Source of the DNA: Acanthosoma haemorrhoidale
Taxonomy: Eukaryota; Arthropoda; Insecta; Hemiptera; Acanthosomatidae
Length of the DNA: 64,000 nt
Assembly: GCA_930367205.1 (NCBI GenBank)
Contig: OV884012.1
Coordinates: 49,497,239-49,561,238 of the forward strand
Reading direction: 5' to 3'
Both the position numbers and the translations under genes were made by a program. Positions 58,917-64,000 of this stretch are shown here, piece after piece (within the stretch, counting starts at the first letter, position 1; each line of letters begins with the position of its first letter). The notes beneath the pieces are model-generated. The model saw only the letters and a list, made by a program, of their open reading frames with translations. It did no database searches and was not told where the DNA came from.

Positions 58917-60366
58917 CAGTTGTCAGTTCCTTATTGCTAATGTTATAACTACCACTAGAACCGAGAACTCGATCGGTATCACAAGGTAGAATCGAAGGTA
59001 TCGATTTTATTTTGTATTAACTTTTTTTTTTCATTTTGAATTGAATTAGTGAGTTGGAACTCTAAAAAATGTTACATATTATTTGTATGCGCTAGTCGAG
59101 GAGTAATTTTGAACCAGAAAATTAAAGGACAACCGTATTAAAGAACAACAAAAATTAGACATTGTAAAATACATTCGCTTACCTACATCAGTTTCGGATG
59201 CTCTTGCTTAATCTCATACCTGTGTTAATTATTTGGTAGAAATGATGATTTTGGAACCAAGAAGATTGGCCACGAAGGTTGGCTTAAAAGGAGGGTTAGC
59301 CACCTCTTATGACTACGAATCACTCGCTCTCAAGCCTAACTTGTACTGAGAGGACACCACGTGTTACTTAGACGAGGCAAATATGTTTACTGGCCATACC
59401 CCTACCTTAATAGAAGTGGTGTTCCAAAAACTCACTACCTAAAAATCAATTTAATACTAATAAATAATTTTAATTTGATCTTAAAAATATTATGAAAATG
59501 TTTTAAATATCATGACATAAGTATATAATGTGTTAAAAGCAATAACTAAGCAACAATTCAGATAGCATGAGGATGGAATAATATATCGATCGAGTCAATA
59601 TAATACATTCGTGTAGACACCAAAAAGAATGTCAATAGACCTAAGTGGGTAAATGGGCATGGTCACTGGCTTCATCAATTCTGAACAGTAAATAACACGA
59701 AGTATCTAAATGTAACAGCCAAAGTATGAAGTAGCAATGTAACATCAATAACTGAACATGGTTGTGTTGAACACAGGTAACAAAGCCAATTTTAGTGAAC
59801 CTAATAACAGCCAGGGGTACTAGTTAGACGGGTTATCCATGTGGAAAATGAGAGAAACCCAAGTGGTGACCATTCCAGCACCGTTCTGGAGGCTTGATCC
59901 ATTAATGGTCCTCTTTCCCATTCCTGGAGGTAGTCTGTCTCGGCAGGAAATCAAATATCACGCCGATAAGGCTTGGTCAGAATCCCTTTTAACCTCCGTC
60001 ACTGCAGTGTTTGGTTGTTTTTTTTTAAACTCCTTATTGAATTTGTAGTGTTCCGTTTGTTTTTTAAAAACTAGAAACCCTCATGTTTTCACAATGTATG
60101 TATCCTAGAATTTGTGGCCACTTCTTCAAGATAGATGTATAAAAATGAACAGTACAAGGCTGTCTTGGAAATTGTAGGCAACTCCTAGAAAATTATTTAC
60201 AATTTTAAGTGGGATACTATTACCTTTGTAGTTGACATACCCTAAACCAAACAAAACTTAAGTTGTTAGTTTGTGCGACATGTTGTAGTGCAGTTTTTGT
60301 ACTGAGTGAAGTGTTGTACACGTCTAAATCGACTGCTTCAGCCAGTTTGAGATGTTGGGTGCAAAG
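58917..60366. other. AT-rich stretch, nothing recognised
   Basis: 59839-60048 is open for 69 codons from an ATG in a slightly GC-richer block; no domain is recognised. Nothing else noted. Confidence 0.4.
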
Positions 60367-60747
60367 AAGATGCGTGCATTTTCTTTTCTTTTTATTTGCT
60401 TAACTTTTAAAATTGTAATTGGTTATTATTAAATTAAATATATCCTAGAATATAATAATGAGGTGAGATTGGCTACATCTACTGCATACTCTGCATTTTA
60501 CGCAGTTTCTGTTTACATAACATATATCTCTAAAAATTATAAAATGTAAACCGGTACTAGGTGATGGAGATCACCTTGAGACTACACTGAGATGCGAGTT
60601 TGTTTAAATGAATCTATTTACGATAGGTTATTATATGTCCTAATGTAATAATTGTACATCGTGATTTGTGGTTGTTACAAAGGCATAATGTACATTATAC
60701 ATTCATTGTCTCCACGTGTTTAAAAAGCCACCTCAAGATGCGTGCAT
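60367..60747 (-). mobile_element. LINE 3' end with 13-bp target duplication
   Basis: AAGATGCGTGCAT occurs at 60367-60379 and exactly again at 60735-60747. Between them, on the minus strand, is a 355-bp LINE 3'-UTR fragment ending in an A-rich tail (plus-strand T-rich 60380-60397). It carries the family-2 hairpin at 60560-60575 and flanking CTAG words as in the 28107 copy. No coding sequence remains. Clear target-primed insertion. Confidence 0.92.
60560..60575 (-). other. LINE 3'-UTR hairpin, family 2
   Basis: On the minus strand it reads GGTGATCTCCATCACC: the stem is identical to 16321-16336 and 28107-28122, with three loop differences from the first. Confidence 0.75.
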
Positions 60748-60778
60748 GTATCCTAATCAGAGATAAATACATTGCACT

Positions 60779-61261
60779 TTGCAGCATGATTGCGAGAGGA
60801 TTGTCAGTGAGCTTCGTCTCACGGACTACATCCAATTTAGTTTAAATTCCAGACCTGCGCCTTGTGAGGCAGATTCCGCATTCAATTTTATTAATGTCCC
60901 TAGGCTAGAGACAGTCGCCTCGCTAAGGCGGCGTCTTTTAAGGAACGGGGCTATTACTCTCGCAATAAGACTGCGGCTTAACTTCCCCTGCGGCTTCTTA
61001 AGTGAGGCTTTGGGAACCCGGGCAGACAGAAGCGAGCTCGAATCTGCGCTTTTTCGTTGCCATCAAATCGCTAGTGCTTTCTTAATTGCCGTCGAGGTAT
61101 CGCTTGCACCTTCCGCCTGTGTTCGTTTTCTGGCTCTCGTATCATGGTGGAGTGAGTTTGTCCGAGTTTCACTGAGTCTCTTGAGAAGTTTCCTGAATAC
61201 CTCTGGCTCCCATGTGCTAGATTACTACCTAGCATTCGCCATAACGCCATTCACAAACTAG
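60779..61261 (+). other. Unrecognised 160-codon GC-rich open frame
   Basis: This is the longest open frame outside the transposons, in a block clearly GC-richer than its flanks. There is no in-frame ATG (the frame opens at TTG), so if it is coding it must be an internal exon or use another start. Composition is varied (Arg, Ser, Leu, Ala), with an RLETVASLRRRLLRNGAI segment that could form a basic amphipathic helix, and a hydrophobic C-terminal part. No acceptor or donor was confidently placed and no family is recognised. A CpG-containing regulatory island is an equally good explanation. Confidence 0.3.
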
Positions 61262-63077
61262 ACCGGTATCCTATGAAGTCTTTTTTAATGAAAAATAAGT
61301 ATGGGAGGGGTATTGGAAGGAAAACGAACCATCGTAGAAAAAGGGAAGTATGATCAGAAGATGTTCGTCAAAAAATGAAAAGAGGTCTACTCTAGCGGAT
61401 TTCAGTTGTGGGTGAGCATTCGGTGAGTTTATTTCGTACACTAAAGCTAATTTGCCGTCAGATGAAAATGATCTTATAACAAAAGCGGTTAGATAACAAA
61501 TGTTACAAGAATGATTTTACTCGATAGCGCATATTACTTAAATCACACGAAATTTCAATTTAAAATAATACGCATGCATTAATGCATTTTTGTTCTCAAG
61601 CAATTTGGTTTTTACGAAATCCCATTAAATTATTTTTAATAATAGTAGCTATATGGAAGATTATTCCTTGTTATAGGTTATACTTGTTCCATTTTTTCTC
61701 CAAAACATCGATTGAGAAAATGAACAAACAAAAAAACAACCTTTGCTCATTTTTCTTCGTCCAACATGCATTTCTCGTGATCAGTCAATCTAAATCGTTT
61801 TCAGTACATATTTATCAGCCCAAATTTGGAAACGCATTCTTTGTTTCGTAGGTTTGATCAAGGTTTTTTCTATTTATTTCAGTTTTTATTTGAAAATGTC
61901 CGTTTGTATATTTTACTTGGTGTCGTACAAGGGATTTAGTATTTGTAATTAATGTTTTACTAAACGGATAGCTTCAACTTTCTTTAGAACGCCAGTGCAC
62001 GGTTTGTGATTGTGTAACCAACAGATTTTCACTTGGCATCATTACTAATTAACAGTAATGGTCGCTTAAAAGGCTCGTTATGTATTTACGGTGTTTTAGT
62101 TGTAATTTATATAATGGCCTCATCTTTGCAATGAAGTTATTCTTACGCCTTATGAATTTCAAATTAGACTCCCCTTTGGCAATGGACATCAAAGTCGACG
62201 TTACTTCAGTATTTCTAGAGTAAATTCTAGCTCAAAGGACTTCGTTTGTAGTGATATGAGTGTGTACATGGTGTAAGGTGCAAACGATACAAGATTTTCC
62301 TAGGGTAATTAGAAAAGTGCAATTTGCCAGTTGAGAAGTAGCGTTTATAATGGAGAAACGTTTCTGCATTAAAAGGGTAGTCTATTCAAAAATTTTAAGT
62401 GAAAAGGGTTTTATATATTTCATCCAATAGGAACAAGGTAATATGCAGCTCCTGGGGGAGCATTTTCTCACTAATTTATTATTGCTAATATAGTAAAACT
62501 AAATCAGAGAAAATCCAGTTTCAGCTCTTAACATTCCATGTCAAATAAAACTATACGAATGAAACAATTAAAGTACTAAAAAAAAAATTCAGTTCATCTG
62601 AATAATTAAATAATGCCATCCAATATTCATCAGAGAAAAAAATCAAAACGAAGTCAAAAAAAATGTGTGTCCACTGTAAAGGAACATCACTGTTTTATAC
62701 AAATTATTTTTAGGGTTTCGTTATTTTTTTTGGTATAAACCGCTTTATTATGATGAAATTACAATCTGCCTTAATACTTGTAAAGTCTTTATATTTAATT
62801 AATTGATGCATGCGAATACAATTATATAAATTTATTATAATAGATGTGTATAATCTACACGACTATAATAGATGTACATATTCTACCTATAAACCTATTA
62901 TTACCTATTGTAGGTATAATATGTATATAATTGTATATGCGTACATACACATATTCTGTAGTGTACGTTACCTCTCAAGCATAAATTCGGTTTTTTTAAC
63001 CGGTTTGGCGACTTTCTTTATTCAAGAGCTCCTCATTTTTCCTCTCAAGGCTGAGCCGACCCCCAACAAAGAATAAG
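61262..63077. other. AT-rich stretch, nothing recognised
   Basis: Short frames (61582-61851, 62810-63076) are biased in composition and unlike known proteins. The segment at 62820-62960 is rich in imperfect TATA/TGTA repeats. Confidence 0.45.
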
Positions 63078-63089
63078 CCGTCAGGTGAG

Positions 63090-63150
63090 CCGCGAATCGA
63101 ACCCGGTTACCCACAGTTAGAAATCATTGTGCTTACCATTAGGCCATATA
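63090..63150 (-). other. tRNA-like (SINE-like) fragment, minus strand
   Basis: On the minus strand TGGCCTAATGGTAAGCAC (63129-63146) is a good A-box and GGTTCGATTCG (63093-63103) a near-perfect B-box, about 25 bases apart. The T-arm pairs at 4 of 5 positions. The expected acceptor strands do not pair, so this is a tRNA pseudogene or the head of a tRNA-derived SINE. Confidence 0.5.
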
Positions 63151-64000
63151 TATGTGCTGAGGATTGCCATATATCTAACATTCCCTATTTCCATATATTT
63201 ATCAGAATAAATCTTCAAGTGTAATATACATAAAATGGCCACGATAGTTCGAAATTTTATATAATTTAAAATATAATTAATATAAAATTGTTGAGATATG
63301 CAATATAATGTTTTATTTACAACCTCCCCTAATCTACGCTTTAATTTCCACTCCAATAGATAACAGTGAAGGCCTCCAAGTGGTGAGGCCGCAACATCGT
63401 AATTCAAGTTACTGTACCCAATCAAGATTACTCACCTTTTCAAATGGTATGTCTAATGTGCTCAATTAACCATAATCTTGTCATAAAAGTGGCACTTATT
63501 TGTTAGTATTATTCGGGAGCCACGCACAGTGCTGACGAACGTTTAAGTATAATAAAACAACACTTGCTTCTTTGTAGAGAGCTCAAAGATTTATTATAAA
63601 ACGTAAAAACAAAACTATCATGTATCGCCTACGACGTTGTTTCTGTTGCTATATATACCTTCCCTTGATTTATTTACTACTCTTCATCTTCATTTCTGGT
63701 GGGATGTTGAGACTCCGAGAAAGTGTGTAACTTGATCAATTCATCTTGTTTAGAGTCAGTTCTTGCGGAATATATGTTTGTCTACAACTCAGGCCCTTAG
63801 GGTATAACTTGGAGGAATGGAGGCAACTTCTATCTGTTAATTAGGCATACATTCAGCGTCTCTGGAGGTTAGAGGGGGGGGGGTTAACCAGGTTTAACAA
63901 AAAAATAAAAGCATGATTCATTACGCTGCTCAGTGAACATATTCACCTAAACATCAATCAGCGAAAGATACCCCTGTAAAGTATTGAAAAAAAATCTGTT
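63151..64000. other. AT-rich stretch with a poly(G) run
   Basis: Ten consecutive G at 63874-63883. The minus frame at 63117-63425 has no known domain. Nothing else recognised. Confidence 0.45.

Noticed and set aside
1..64000. CRISPR arrays, operons, phage or bacterial genes
   Set aside because: No regular direct repeats with spacers and no gene-dense coding; the DNA is clearly eukaryotic intergenic or intronic.

Overview
This window is AT-rich eukaryotic DNA, almost certainly from an arthropod and probably an insect. The evidence is a Jockey-clade LINE, Ty3/Gypsy LTR sequence with a tRNA-Trp primer site as in the Kabuki/CsRn1 group, a pogo/Tigger-type element with TA target duplications, and abundant AT microsatellites. 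I cannot name the species. I found no complete host protein gene, no functional tRNA or rRNA gene, and nothing bacterial. It reads as intergenic or intronic DNA in which transposable elements of several ages lie between short, GC-richer islands without convincing ORFs. Those islands may be regulatory DNA or isolated exons.

Layout. 1-5174: mostly unique AT-rich DNA, microsatellites and a minus-strand LINE remnant (3200-3560). 5175-6659: a broken LTR retrotransposon (LTR, primer site, frameshifted gag fragment) interrupted by an A-tailed short repeat and closed by a lone R-like piece. 11416-12160: a pogo/Tigger element, internally deleted, that keeps its DNA-binding domain. 13595-14835: a direct repeat about 1 kb apart. 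15780-16562: a 5'-truncated LINE with an exact 11-bp target duplication, followed by a second copy of the A-tailed repeat at 16656. 19830-28330: scattered LTR and LINE pieces, partly nested. 34568-35459: an 892-bp solo LTR. 41011-41345: a 3' tail of the same Jockey family. 45861-46387: a long inverted repeat. 46448-51021: a near-complete Jockey LINE with a candidate 12-bp target duplication, one frameshift in each ORF, and a tRNA-like block in its 5' UTR. 51418-51929: a MITE-like inverted-repeat unit. 60380-60734: a LINE tail with an exact 13-bp target duplication. 60779-61261: an unexplained GC-rich open frame.

The most informative pattern is comparative. Two LINE families each carry their own conserved 3'-UTR hairpin, found at three or four separate loci in this one window. 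These are candidate recognition structures for each family's reverse transcriptase. The autonomous Jockey copy has intact-looking zinc knuckles, endonuclease and reverse-transcriptase motifs, but its frameshifts make it unlikely to be active as sequenced. Coordinates of degenerate elements are approximate, and all identity statements are by eye.
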